From Tranquillimonas sp964472855 (GTDB lineage Bacteria > Pseudomonadota > Alphaproteobacteria > Rhodobacterales > Rhodobacteraceae): a stretch of 64,000 nt of DNA. The stretch covers positions 1-64,000 of the forward strand of contig CAYYMJ010000006.1 in NCBI GenBank assembly GCA_964472855.1, written 5' to 3'. Each line of letters opens with the position of its first letter. Positions within the stretch are counted from its first letter, which is position 1. The notes under the pieces are model-generated. The model was given only the letters and a program-made list of their open reading frames with translations. It searched no databases and was not told the DNA's origin. The position numbers and the translations under genes are program-made. Positions 34,776 through 42,320 of the stretch are shown piece after piece.

Positions 34776-36002
34776 ATGACCCGTGATTTCGACATCATCA
34801 TCGCCGGCGGCGGACTGAACGGCCTGACATTGGCTTTGGCCGTCGCCCAGGGCGGTGCGACCGTGGCGCTGGTCGACCCCGGCGATATTGTCGTGCGCGG
34901 TGCCCAGGGCTTCGACGGCCGCGGATACGCCTTGTCGCTGGCCTCGGTCCGCCTGCTTGCGGCGCTGGGGGTCTGGGCCGGCGTCGCCGAGCGGTCGCAA
35001 CCCATCCTCGATGTCCGGGTCAGCGACGGCCGCGCCGGCGAGGGTGCCGCGCCGCTGGACCTGCATTTCGACCATGCCGAGATTGAAGAGGGCCCGCTGG
35101 GCCACATGCTGGAAGACCGGCACCTGCGCCCGGCGCTGCTGGCACAGGTCGACCGGCAGGCCCGTATCACCCACCTCGATTGCCGCCAGATCGCCGGCCA
35201 CACCGTGTCGGACGCCGGGGTGGCCGTTCTGCTGGCCGACGGGTCGACCCTGACCGCCGGCCTGCTGGTGGGCGCCGATGGCAAACGCTCGCCCACCGCC
35301 ATGCGTTGCGGTATCCGGCGGATCGGCTGGGGCTATGGCCAGACCGCGCTGGTCGCCGCCATCGACCACGACCTGCCCCACAACGGCTGCGCGCATCAGT
35401 TCTTCACACCCCAGGGCCCGCTGGCGGTGCTGCCGCTGCCGGGCAACCGGTCGTCCATCGTCTGGACCGAGCAAAGCGATACCGCCACCGCCATCGCCAG
35501 CCTGAACGACGCCGACTATCTTGACATCCTGCGCCCGCGCTTCGGCGATTTCCTGGGCGAAATCGCCCTGGCCGGCAAACGCTTCAGCTATCCGCTCCAG
35601 CTCAGCCTTGCCACGCGCTGGGTGTCCGACCGGGTGGCCCTGGCCGGAGACGCGGCGCACGTGGTTCACCCCATCGCCGGGCAGGGCCTGAACGCCGGCC
35701 TGAAGGACGTGGCAGCGCTGGCCCAAGTTGTAACCGACGCGGCGCGGCGCGGCGAAGACCCCGGGCGCGCCGACGTGCTGGAACGTTATGAAAGCTGGCG
35801 CCGCTTCGACACCCTGTCGCTGGCCGCGGCCACCGACGCCGTCAACCGGCTGTTTTCCAACGATAACCCGCTGTTGCGGCTGGCGCGCGACGCCGGCATG
35901 GCCGCCGTCAACGCCATGCCCGCCCTGCGCCGGGGCCTGATCCGCGAGGCGGCCGGCCTTGGCGGCGATACCCCCCGCCTCAGCCGGGGCCTGCCGCTTT
36001 AG
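34776..36002 (+). CDS. UbiH/UbiF-type FAD-dependent monooxygenase
   Basis: 408 residues. FAD-binding GGGLNG at about residues 11-16, then GADGKRSPTAMR and the second FAD motif GDAAHVVHPIAGQGLNAGLKD. This is the ubiquinone-ring hydroxylase family; which ring position it hydroxylates (UbiH, UbiF, UbiL or UbiM type) cannot be told here. The stop codon lies in a small tandem duplication shared with the convergent Trm112 gene. Confidence 0.88.
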   Translation: MTRDFDIIIAGGGLNGLTLALAVAQGGATVALVDPGDIVVRGAQGFDGRGYALSLASVRLLAALGVWAGVAERSQPILDVRVSDGRAGEGAAPLDLHFDHAEIEEGPLGHMLEDRHLRPALLAQVDRQARITHLDCRQIAGHTVSDAGVAVLLADGSTLTAGLLVGADGKRSPTAMRCGIRRIGWGYGQTALVAAIDHDLPHNGCAHQFFTPQGPLAVLPLPGNRSSIVWTEQSDTATAIASLNDADYLDILRPRFGDFLGEIALAGKRFSYPLQLSLATRWVSDRVALAGDAAHVVHPIAGQGLNAGLKDVAALAQVVTDAARRGEDPGRADVLERYESWRRFDTLSLAAATDAVNRLFSNDNPLLRLARDAGMAAVNAMPALRRGLIREAAGLGGDTPRLSRGLPL

Positions 36003-36026
36003 TCCAGTTCGATTTAGTCCAGTTCG
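35998..36026. repeat. 14-bp tandem duplication at a convergent gene junction
   Basis: TTTAGTCCAGTTCG at 35998-36011 and again at 36013-36026, a 15-bp period. The first copy supplies the ubiH-like stop codon, the second the TAA and last codons of the Trm112 gene. Confidence 0.85.
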
Positions 36027-36193
36027 CGCGCCTCGCTGACCAGCATCACCGGAATGCCGTCGCGAATCGGAAAGGCCAGCTTCGCCGCCCTCGACACCAG
36101 TTCCTGCCGGTCGGCATCATAATGCAGCAGGCCGCCGCTTTGCGGGCAAACCAGCGCTTCGAGCATATGGCGGTCAGGCGCCGGATCGGTCAT
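36014..36193 (-). CDS. Trm112 family protein
   Basis: 59 residues, a short gene easily missed. It reads MTDPAPDRHMLEALVCPQSG, continues GLLHYDADRQELVSRAAKLA, and has AFPIRDGIPVMLVSEAREL near the end. The last block (F-P-I-R-D-G-I-P-V-M-L) is the Trm112/YcaR signature. Trm112-like proteins activate or stabilise methyltransferases. The usual second Cys of CPxC is replaced here (CPQS), so zinc binding is doubtful. The ATG overlaps the stop of the LON-domain gene (ATGA). Confidence 0.85.
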   Translation of the reverse strand: MTDPAPDRHMLEALVCPQSGGLLHYDADRQELVSRAAKLAFPIRDGIPVMLVSEARELD

Positions 36194-36828
36194 TGCATCA
36201 CCTCGTCACTGGCGCCGCCACGCAGCGCAAACTCGATCAGCGTCACCAGCGTTTCGCGCCGCGCCGCAAGCGATGGCGCCTCCAGCAGCGCCTGTTTGTC
36301 CTCGGGCTCGAACGGGCACAGCATCGACAGCGAGTTGATCAGCAACTCGTCATCGGCCCCCTTCAGCGCCGCCCAGTCGGTCTTGAGCTCTTCTGCCGCG
36401 AAAAACCGGCTCAAAAGCCTCAGAAACAGGTCGCGGTCAAAGCCCGGGTCGGTTTCCGCCGCCCCAAGATCGCCGGCGAACGCGTCCCAAGACACGTCAC
36501 AGCGGCGATAGGGGGTAAAGCCCGACACCTCGCCACCAATCCGAAATCGCGACACGCCCGAAAGCGTGACCATATAGCGCCCGTCCCCGGTCTCGGAAAA
36601 TCCGGTCAGCCGCCCGGCACAGCCGATATCGTGCAGCCGCTCGCCCATGCCGCCCACCAGCGGCTGAACCATGCCGATCAGCCGGTGCCCGGTCTTCAGC
36701 GTGTCATCCAGCATCGCCAGATAGCGCGGCTCGAAAATATGCAGCGGCAGACGGGACCGGGGCAACAGCAATGCGCCGGGCAGCGGAAAGACGGGTATCG
36801 TCGCGGGCAGGTCGGCTGCCATGATCAT
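36190..36828 (-). CDS. LON peptidase substrate-binding domain protein
   Basis: 212 residues, equivalent to the N-terminal domain of Lon without ATPase or protease parts. It has PVFPLPGALLLPRSRLPLHI and FEPRYLAML, then the GCAGRLTGF strand typical of the PUA-like LON domain. The start could be 36828 or the ATG two codons on. It lies between CnoX and Trm112, all leftward and closely spaced, an order that suggests a shared proteostasis role. The biochemical function is unknown. Confidence 0.88.
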   Translation of the reverse strand: MIMAADLPATIPVFPLPGALLLPRSRLPLHIFEPRYLAMLDDTLKTGHRLIGMVQPLVGGMGERLHDIGCAGRLTGFSETGDGRYMVTLSGVSRFRIGGEVSGFTPYRRCDVSWDAFAGDLGAAETDPGFDRDLFLRLLSRFFAAEELKTDWAALKGADDELLINSLSMLCPFEPEDKQALLEAPSLAARRETLVTLIEFALRGGASDEVMQ

Positions 36829-36854
36829 GACCCGATCCTAACCCGCCGGGGACC

Positions 36855-37766
36855 TTACGCAAAGATCATTGACGAAAGCCGCCGCCGCCCGTTCAGAACC
36901 ACCGGATCCTTGGGGCTGAGCGCATCGAAGATGGTAAACAGTTGCGCCTTGGCGGCGCCATCGTTCCATTCGCGGTCACGCCGGAACAGGTCCAGCAATT
37001 CGTCGACCGCGGCCGCGGCCTCGTCCGCGGCATGCAATGCCTGCGCCAGGTCGAACCGGGCCTGCAGGTCGGCGGGGTCGGCCTCGACCGCTGCCCGCAA
37101 TTCAGCCACCGGACCGGCATCGGCGGCCTGCCGCGCCAGCCGCAACTGGGCCATCGCCGCCTCGACCTCGGCGCTTGCGGCCAGGTCGCTGTCGGTCGCC
37201 GCCAACAATGCCTCGGCCCGGTCCAGTTCGCCCATGGCGATATGGGCCCGCACCATCCCGCCATAGGCCCGGGCGCTCTTGGGGTCTTCACCCAGCACGG
37301 CGGCAAATGTCTGGGCCGCATCCACGGCCGCGCCGTCGTCCAGCATCTGCTCGGCCGCGTCCAGCGCCTCGTCCAGCCCGCCCGAGGCATCACCGCCCGA
37401 AAGCTGAACCAGCCGTTCGACAAAGGCCCTGATCTCGCTGCCCGGCACCGCCCCCTGAAACCCGTCGGCCGGCTGCCCCTGCCAAAAGGCATAGACGGTC
37501 GGAATCGACTGAATCCGCAACTGGCCGGCCAGCGTCTGGTTCTCGTCGATATTGACCTTCACCATCTTCACTGCGCCACGCGCTTCGCGGACCGCCTCTT
37601 CCAGCATCGGACCCAGCGTCTTGCAGGGGCCGCACCATGGCGCCCAGAAATCGACGATCACCGGCACGCTCTGGCTGGCCTCGATCACGTCTTCCATGAA
37701 ACTCGCCTCGTTTGCCTCCCTGATCAGGTCGGCGGCGGCGGGCGGGGTCTGGCCAAGCTCAAGCAT
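36855..37766 (-). CDS. cnoX: thioredoxin-TPR co-chaperone CnoX
   Basis: 303 residues. N-terminal thioredoxin domain (about 20-130) with an intact WCGPC (C45, C48), then a C-terminal helical TPR region from about 140. E. coli CnoX (YbbN) has lost the redox pair, whereas alphaproteobacterial forms keep CGPC; this one is the redox-active type. It protects substrates and hands them to GroEL under oxidative stress. It lies 26 bp upstream of the LON-domain gene in the same direction. Confidence 0.9.
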   Translation of the reverse strand: MLELGQTPPAAADLIREANEASFMEDVIEASQSVPVIVDFWAPWCGPCKTLGPMLEEAVREARGAVKMVKVNIDENQTLAGQLRIQSIPTVYAFWQGQPADGFQGAVPGSEIRAFVERLVQLSGGDASGGLDEALDAAEQMLDDGAAVDAAQTFAAVLGEDPKSARAYGGMVRAHIAMGELDRAEALLAATDSDLAASAEVEAAMAQLRLARQAADAGPVAELRAAVEADPADLQARFDLAQALHAADEAAAAVDELLDLFRRDREWNDGAAKAQLFTIFDALSPKDPVVLNGRRRLSSMIFA

Positions 37767-37864
37767 TCGTGCGGCTCCGGAAATGTCAGCGGTTGTCCGC
37801 TAGATGGCGCAGCACCGCCCGCGTTGCAAGGGGGGCGGGCCAACGCGGGCCATGCCGTCCCTGC

Positions 37865-37896
37865 CCATCATCATGGCAAAAATATCCCCGGGGGCG
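37865..37896 (-). repeat. dispersed 3'-end motif, copy 5
   Basis: On the minus strand CCCCCGGGGATATTTTTGCC followed by ATGATGATG, just downstream of the xth gene. Confidence 0.55.
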
Positions 37897-37916
37897 CGGG
37901 GGGCAGCGCCCCCCGC
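37896..37916 (-). terminator. hairpin downstream of xth
   Basis: GCGGGGGGC-AGC-GCCCCCCGC, a perfect 9-bp stem with a three-base loop, 35 bp beyond the xth stop. The same stem-AGC-stem form recurs at 28452 and, as GCT, at 39491. Confidence 0.55.
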
Positions 37917-37950
37917 CACGGGCGACGCGCCCGAAGGGCGCGGCGCAAGC

Positions 37951-38739
37951 CTACAGATCGAAGCTCGCGAACACCGGGGCATGGTCCGACGGTTTTTCCC
38001 AGCCGCGCGCTTGCCGCAACACCCGGCTGGAATGGGCCGTGCCGGCAATATCGGAACTGGCCCAGATATGGTCCAGCCGCCGCCCCTTGTCGGCGGTGTC
38101 CCAGTCGCGGGCACGATAAGACCACCAACTGTAAAGCCGCCCTTCGGGAATGTCGTGGCGGGTGACATCGACCCAGCCGCCGGCACAGCGCGCCGCCTCA
38201 AGATGCGCCACCTCTTCCGGGGTGTGGCTGACAACTTTCAACAACTGCTTGTGGTTCCAGACATCGTCGTGCCGCGGCGCGATATTCAGGTCGCCCACCA
38301 GAATCTGCCGTCGCGGCGGCGCGGCGCGAAAGCGGTCGTGCATCTCGGTCAGGAAATCCAGCTTGTGGCCGTATTTCTCGTTCTGCTCCCGGTCCGGCAC
38401 ATCGCCCCCGGCCGGAACATAGAAATTATGCACCTGCGTGCCATCGGCCAGTTCGCCGGCCACGTGACGCGCGTCGCCCTTGCCGCACCAGTCGACATGC
38501 CCGGCATCCTTCATCGGCAACCGCGACAGGATGGCAACGCCGTTATACCCCTTCTGGCCTCGCACCACCGCGTGGGTCCAGCCCAGCTCGGCGAACAACG
38601 CCAGCGGCATCTTGTCGACGGGCGACTTGCATTCCTGCAGGCACAGGATGTCCGGGCCCTGCTCGGTCAGCAGGCGGCAGACGATGTCCTGCCGCGACCG
38701 GACCGAATTGATATTCCAGGTCGCAAGGGTAAAGGTCAT
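37951..38739 (-). CDS. xth: exodeoxyribonuclease III
   Basis: 262 residues from MTFTLATWNINSVRSR at 38739. EEP-fold AP endonuclease for base-excision repair: E36 in CLQECKSP, VGDLNIAP and the C-terminal SDHAPVFASFDL complete the metal and catalytic set. Size is typical of ExoA/Xth. It stands alone between CnoX and the VOC gene, all leftward. Confidence 0.94.
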   Translation of the reverse strand: MTFTLATWNINSVRSRQDIVCRLLTEQGPDILCLQECKSPVDKMPLALFAELGWTHAVVRGQKGYNGVAILSRLPMKDAGHVDWCGKGDARHVAGELADGTQVHNFYVPAGGDVPDREQNEKYGHKLDFLTEMHDRFRAAPPRRQILVGDLNIAPRHDDVWNHKQLLKVVSHTPEEVAHLEAARCAGGWVDVTRHDIPEGRLYSWWSYRARDWDTADKGRRLDHIWASSDIAGTAHSSRVLRQARGWEKPSDHAPVFASFDL

Positions 38740-38824
38740 CGCGGGCTCCGCATTCGAGGTCCGCGACACCTAACAGGCTGCCTGCGCGGGCGACAAGCGC
38801 ACCGCCACGCGCAGCGCCGCGAAG

Positions 38825-39202
38825 TCAGTAGCTCACCACCTCGAATTCAACACCGTGTTCATCGCAAAAATAGAACCGGCGCCCCGGGTCATAGTCGCCG
38901 TGGGAATGCGGCTCGAATCCGGCCGCCCTGACCCGGGCCTCGGTCGCGTCAAGGTCGTCGACGGTCACGCCCAGATGGTTCAGCCCGCCGATCCTGTCAA
39001 AGCTGACGCCGGCCGCGCCCAGCGGTTTGCCCGGGTTATACAGGGCCACGTAACTGTCGTCGCCGCCGACATGCACGCTGTGGCCGCCGTTCAGGGCCGC
39101 GCCCGTCCAGCGGACCCGCCAGCCAAAGACGTCACACATCCAGGCGGCGGTCTTGTCCGGGTCGGGGGTGGTGAAATTCAGATGCTCGATCTGCGCGGGC
39201 AT
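38825..39202 (-). CDS. VOC superfamily (glyoxalase-like) protein
   Basis: 125 residues, two beta-alpha-beta-beta-beta modules. QIEHLNFTTPDPDKTAAWM opens the first and GLNHLGVTVDDLDATEARV the second, and it ends FYFCDEHGVEFEVVSY. Candidate metal ligands are His7, His76 and Glu121. Function is not evident; glyoxalase I, resistance protein and isomerase roles are all possible. The reading frame stays open far upstream through a copy of the 100-bp repeat, but the start at 39202 is the only one that gives a normal VOC length. Confidence 0.85.
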   Translation of the reverse strand: MPAQIEHLNFTTPDPDKTAAWMCDVFGWRVRWTGAALNGGHSVHVGGDDSYVALYNPGKPLGAAGVSFDRIGGLNHLGVTVDDLDATEARVRAAGFEPHSHGDYDPGRRFYFCDEHGVEFEVVSY

Positions 39203-39298
39203 GATGCTGTCCTTTCCTGATTCGCCTTGCCGATCACCTTGATAAGGCCTCAAGCCCGGTTGAGGTAAAGTCCGTTCCCGGCCCCTTCGCCGTGACAG

Positions 39299-39321
39299 GC
39301 AAATTTTCGACGAAAATTTGC
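39299..39321. repeat. AT-rich hairpin followed by GCGGCGCTCAG
   Basis: Perfect 11-bp arms GCAAATTTTCG and CGAAAATTTGC around one base. The ten-plus bases after it (CGGCGCTCAG) are identical to those after the hairpin at 42294. Confidence 0.6.
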
Positions 39322-39361
39322 GGCGCTCAGGGGGCCGCTGTCTTGGCGGTGCGGGCCCACG

Positions 39362-39440
39362 GCGTTTCGCGTTTGGCTCCGGGGCGGCGTCGCCTGACGC
39401 GTTGAAGTCTGTGATTTCAGGCAGCGTTGAGTGATCGATT
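39362..39440 (-). repeat. 100-bp element, copy A
   Basis: Shows the left end GCGTTTCGCGTT and the core GCCTGACGCGTTGAA with GATTTCAGGCAGCGTTG. Read on the minus strand the core encodes LPEITDFNASGDA, the same peptide as the other copies. The far end is degenerate. Confidence 0.7.
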
Positions 39441-39532
39441 GTATGTCGCCAAGCGCAATCGGATTGCGCCGCCTGCCGGCGCCGCGCAAGGGGGGGCGCT
39501 GCCCCCCAAGGCATTTGCGGCAAATGCCTTTC

Positions 39533-39562
39533 CCCCCGAAGTATTTGACGAACGATGAAGCG
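39533..39562 (+). repeat. dispersed 3'-end motif, copy 6
   Basis: CCCCCGAAGTATTTGACG then AACGATGAAGCG; the most diverged member, downstream of the orphan response-regulator gene. Confidence 0.4.
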
Positions 39563-39628
39563 GGTCCGGGTGCGCCCTGGCGGTGGCCGGATCGGCCTGC
39601 CCGCCGACAGTCGGGCAAGGCGGGGGCC

Positions 39629-39657
39629 AAAAAAAGGGGCCCGGGCAAGCCCGGGCC
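39629..39657 (-). terminator. intrinsic terminator of the orphan response-regulator gene
   Basis: On the minus strand: stem GGCCCGGGC, loop TT, stem GCCCGGGCC, then CC and a run of seven T. It lies 30 bp past the stop and is the clearest intrinsic terminator in the window. Confidence 0.9.
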
Positions 39658-39686
39658 AGTCCTTCAGGGAGGGTGTTTCGCGGGTC

Positions 39687-40373
39687 TCAGGCCACCAGCC
39701 GGTAGCCACCACTTTCGGTGACCAGCAGCCGGGCGTTCGAGGGGTCGGGCTCGATCTTCTGGCGCAGCCGGTAGATGTGGGTTTCCAGCGTGTGGGTGGT
39801 GACGCCGGCATTATAGCCCCAGACCTCGTGCAGCAGGATTTCCCGGGCCACCACGCCTTCCGAGGCGCGGTACAGGAATTTCAGGATGTTGGTTTCCTTT
39901 TCGGTCAGCCGGATCTTGCGGTCTTCTTCGGTCAGCAACATCTTCTGGGCCGGCTTGAAGGTATAGGGGCCCAGCTGGAATACCGCGTCCTCGGACTGTT
40001 CGTGCTGGCGCAGTTGGGCGCGGATTCGCGCCAGCAGCACCGGAAACTTGAAGGGCTTGGACACGTAATCGTTGGCCCCGGCGTCAAGCCCCAGAATGGT
40101 GTCGGCGTCGCTGTCATGCCCCGTCAGCATCAGCACCGGGCATTTGACATTCTGCTTGCGCATCAGCCGGCACAATTCGCGGCCGTCGGTATCGGGCAGA
40201 CCGACGTCGAGGATGACCAGGTCATACAGCGCCTCCTTGACCCGCGACATGGCCTGCTGACCGCTGCCGGCCTCGAACACGTCGAAATCTTCGGTCATGA
40301 CAAGCTGTTCGCTCAGGGCATCGCGCAGGTCGTCGTCATCGTCGACAAGAAGGATTTTCTTCAGGCTGCTCAT
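39687..40373 (-). CDS. orphan OmpR-type response regulator (possibly CenR-like)
   Basis: 228 residues from MSSLKKILLVDDDDDLRDAL at 40373. Receiver 1-120 with phosphoacceptor D56 in LVILDVGLPDTDG and K105-type YVSKPFKFP. DNA-binding winged helix from about 130, with VWGYNAGVTTHTLETHIYRL and a SGGYRLV end. No histidine kinase gene is adjacent. Sequence style resembles CenR, an essential envelope regulator in Rhodobacterales, but I cannot confirm orthology. Followed by a clear terminator. Confidence 0.88.
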   Translation of the reverse strand: MSSLKKILLVDDDDDLRDALSEQLVMTEDFDVFEAGSGQQAMSRVKEALYDLVILDVGLPDTDGRELCRLMRKQNVKCPVLMLTGHDSDADTILGLDAGANDYVSKPFKFPVLLARIRAQLRQHEQSEDAVFQLGPYTFKPAQKMLLTEEDRKIRLTEKETNILKFLYRASEGVVAREILLHEVWGYNAGVTTHTLETHIYRLRQKIEPDPSNARLLVTESGGYRLVA

Positions 40374-40500
40374 TGTCGGCTCCATCTGTTTCGACGCAAC
40401 TTGGACGCAATCGCGTCTCTGGCAAGAATTGCTGCAACATGCTCACGTGGACGTGTGGCAATTACCCCCTTTGTTTCACATTCGCAGGAATTGCCGCTAC

Positions 40501-40599
40501 AGCGTTTCGCGTTTAACTTGATGCGGGAGGCATCGCCTGACCCGTTGAAATCCGCGATTTCAGGTGGCGTTGGGTGAACCAGGTTTAGCGCGAAACGCT
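40501..40599 (-). repeat. 100-bp element, copy B, with near-perfect terminal inverted repeats
   Basis: Ends AGCGTTTCGCGTTTAAC (40501-40517) and GTTTAGCGCGAAACGCT (40583-40599) match as inverted repeats at 15 of 17 positions. The internal core is GAAATC-CGC-GATTTC. The minus-strand frame encodes PPEIADFNGSGDA and then LNAKRC. It lies between the orphan regulator and ribA. Confidence 0.8.
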
Positions 40600-40627
40600 T
40601 TGATCCGGGCAGCAGAGGTCGCGCCAC

Positions 40628-41683
40628 ATGTCACTGTCACCAACTCCTGCCGAACGACTTGCCCGGGCCCGGTCAGATCTGCGCATGGGCCTGCCCGTGC
40701 GGCTGGTGCATGGCAACACGGGCCTGCTGGCGGCCCCGGCCGAAACGGTCGGCCCGGTGCGGCTGCAACAGCTTGTGACCCGTGGCGCGGTGCTGGCGCT
40801 GACGCGGCGCCGGGCCGAAACCCTGAAGATCCGCGCCTATGACGGCGATATCGCGCGCATCGCCCTGCCGGCCGATATCGACTGCGCCGGACTGCGGGCC
40901 ATCGTCGACCCGGCCGACGATCTGCGTCACCCCCTGAAGGGACCGTTCCGGCCCGCGCGCGGCGGCGACCCGGCGCTGGCGCGCGCCGCGATCCTGCTGA
41001 TGAAATCGGCGCGCCTGATGCCGGCGTCCATCCTTGCGGGCGACGGCGGCAGCGACGGCCTGACCAGCCTGGATATTGGCGCGCTGCACGACCTGCCCGC
41101 CGCCATGACCGATGTCGTCGCCGCCAACCTGCCCATGTCGGCCGGGCGTGGCCGGCTGCACCTGTTCCGCCCCGCCGATGGTGGCGAGGAGCATTACGCC
41201 GCCGAGGTCGGGCGCCCCGACCGGGCGGACCCGGTGCTGGTGCGGCTGCATTCGGCCTGTTTCACCGGCGACGTTCTGGGCTCGTTGAAATGCGACTGCG
41301 GGCCGCAGCTGAACGGCGCGCTGGCGGCCATGGCGACGGCCGGCGCCGGGGTGCTGTTGTATCTCAATCAGGAAGGGCGCGGCATCGGGCTGGCCAACAA
41401 GCTGCGGGCCTACAGCCTGCAGGACCAGGGGTTCGATACGGTCGAGGCCAACCACCGGCTGGGGTTCGAGGATGACGAGCGCGATTTCCGGGTTGGCGCG
41501 GCCATTCTGGTCAAGATGGGCATTTCCCGGGTTCGGCTGATGACCAACAACCCGAAAAAGGTTGAACGCCTGCAGTCCTGCGGGATCGAGGTGGTCGAAC
41601 GTGTGCCCCTGCATGTTGGCGTCAATCCGCTGAACCAGGCCTATCTGCGCACCAAGGCCGACAAGAGCGGCCACCTGTTGTGA
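40628..41683 (+). CDS. ribA: GTP cyclohydrolase II with degenerate N-terminal domain
   Basis: 351 residues. The C-terminal half (from about 165) is GTP cyclohydrolase II for riboflavin synthesis: zinc cysteines C211, C222 and C224 in HSACFTGDVLGSLKCDCG, then NQEGRGIGLANKLRAYSLQD and MTNNPKKVERL. The first 150 residues resemble a RibB-like fold but lack the acidic active-site residues of DHBP synthase, so it is not bifunctional. The L,D-transpeptidase gene overlaps its stop (GTGA). No FMN riboswitch is apparent upstream; element copy B occupies that space. Confidence 0.92.
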   Translation: MSLSPTPAERLARARSDLRMGLPVRLVHGNTGLLAAPAETVGPVRLQQLVTRGAVLALTRRRAETLKIRAYDGDIARIALPADIDCAGLRAIVDPADDLRHPLKGPFRPARGGDPALARAAILLMKSARLMPASILAGDGGSDGLTSLDIGALHDLPAAMTDVVAANLPMSAGRGRLHLFRPADGGEEHYAAEVGRPDRADPVLVRLHSACFTGDVLGSLKCDCGPQLNGALAAMATAGAGVLLYLNQEGRGIGLANKLRAYSLQDQGFDTVEANHRLGFEDDERDFRVGAAILVKMGISRVRLMTNNPKKVERLQSCGIEVVERVPLHVGVNPLNQAYLRTKADKSGHLL

Positions 41684-42174
41684 GCCCCGGCGACATGGTG
41701 GTCAGCCCGCGCGGCCTGCGGTTTCGGGGCCGGGTGATGCCCTGCGTTCTGGGCCGGGGCGGGGTTGCCCGTGCCAAGCGCGAAGGCGACGGCGCCACGC
41801 CGGCGGGCGTGCACGGCATCGTTTCGGTGCTTTACCGGCCCGACCGGGTGGCGCCGCCGTGCGACTGGGCCATGCCGTTGCGCCGGGCGGATTTGTGGTC
41901 GGACGATCCGGCTGATCCGGGCTATAACGGGCTGGTGCGGGCGCCGCATCCGTTCTCGCACGAGGCGCTGTGGCGCGCCGACCCGCTGTATGATGTGATC
42001 CTTGTGACCGACTGGAACCTTGCGCCGGCCCGGCCTGGCCGAGGCTCGGCCATTTTCATGCATCGCTGGCGGCGCGGCGGATATCCAACGGCCGGCTGCG
42101 TGGCGCTGGCGCCGCGCGACCTGGGGTGGATCGCGGCGCGGCTGGCACCGGGGGCGCGGCTGTGCGTGCCCTGA
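41680..42174 (+). CDS. L,D-transpeptidase family protein (YkuD domain)
   Basis: 164 residues from a GTG that overlaps the ribA stop. The YkuD catalytic block is FMHRWRRGGYPTAGCVAL with His128 and Cys140; ARAKREGDGATPAGVHGI is the conserved front strand. No signal peptide is visible, unlike most peptidoglycan cross-linking members, so its place of action is unclear. Coupling to ribA is probably positional rather than functional. Confidence 0.88.
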   Translation: MSPGDMVVSPRGLRFRGRVMPCVLGRGGVARAKREGDGATPAGVHGIVSVLYRPDRVAPPCDWAMPLRRADLWSDDPADPGYNGLVRAPHPFSHEALWRADPLYDVILVTDWNLAPARPGRGSAIFMHRWRRGGYPTAGCVALAPRDLGWIAARLAPGARLCVP

Positions 42175-42185
42175 CCCAGAACGAC

Positions 42186-42280
42186 AGCGTTTTGCGTTCA
42201 GCTTGGTCAAGCCGGCATCGCCTGACGCGTTGAAATCCATGATTTCAGGCAGCGTTGTGAGTTTCAGATTGGGTGCAACA
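42186..42280 (-). repeat. 100-bp element, copy C
   Basis: Left end AGCGTTTTGCGTTCAGC at 42186; core GCCTGACGCGTTGAAATCC with ATGATTTCAGGCAGCGTTG at 42221-42257. The minus-strand frame encodes TTLPEIMDFNASGDAG and then LNAKRC. The right end is degenerate. Confidence 0.75.
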
Positions 42281-42293
42281 CGCGTCAAGAGGC

Positions 42294-42314
42294 CGATTTT
42301 TCGCAGAAAAATCG
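42294..42314 (-). terminator. AT-rich GCA-loop hairpin downstream of the PLP homeostasis gene
   Basis: CGATTTTTC-GCA-GAAAAATCG, a perfect 9-bp stem, 7 bp beyond the stop of the leftward gene. Same form as hairpins at 51077 and 61184. Confidence 0.6.
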
Positions 42315-42320
42315 CGGCGC

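Larger units (their letters stand above)
39203..39628. other. gene-free patchwork of palindromes and repeats
   Basis: About 430 bp with no convincing gene. It holds, in order: palindrome GCAAATTTTCG-A-CGAAAATTTGC (39299-39321); element copy A (39362-39440); palindrome GCGCAATC-G-GATTGCGC (39453-39469); hairpin GGGGGGC-GCT-GCCCCCC (39491-39507); palindrome AAGGCATTTGC-G-GCAAATGCCTT (39508-39530); and dispersed 3'-end motif copy 6 (39533-39562). Confidence 0.75.

Noticed and set aside
40374..40627. FMN riboswitch ahead of ribA
   Set aside because: No conserved FMN aptamer helices seen; the space is filled by element copy B and the response-regulator promoter.
40628..41077. DHBP synthase (RibB) activity in the N-terminal part of RibA
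   Set aside because: The acidic metal-binding residues of RibB are not present; the domain is degenerate as in other alphaproteobacterial RibA proteins.
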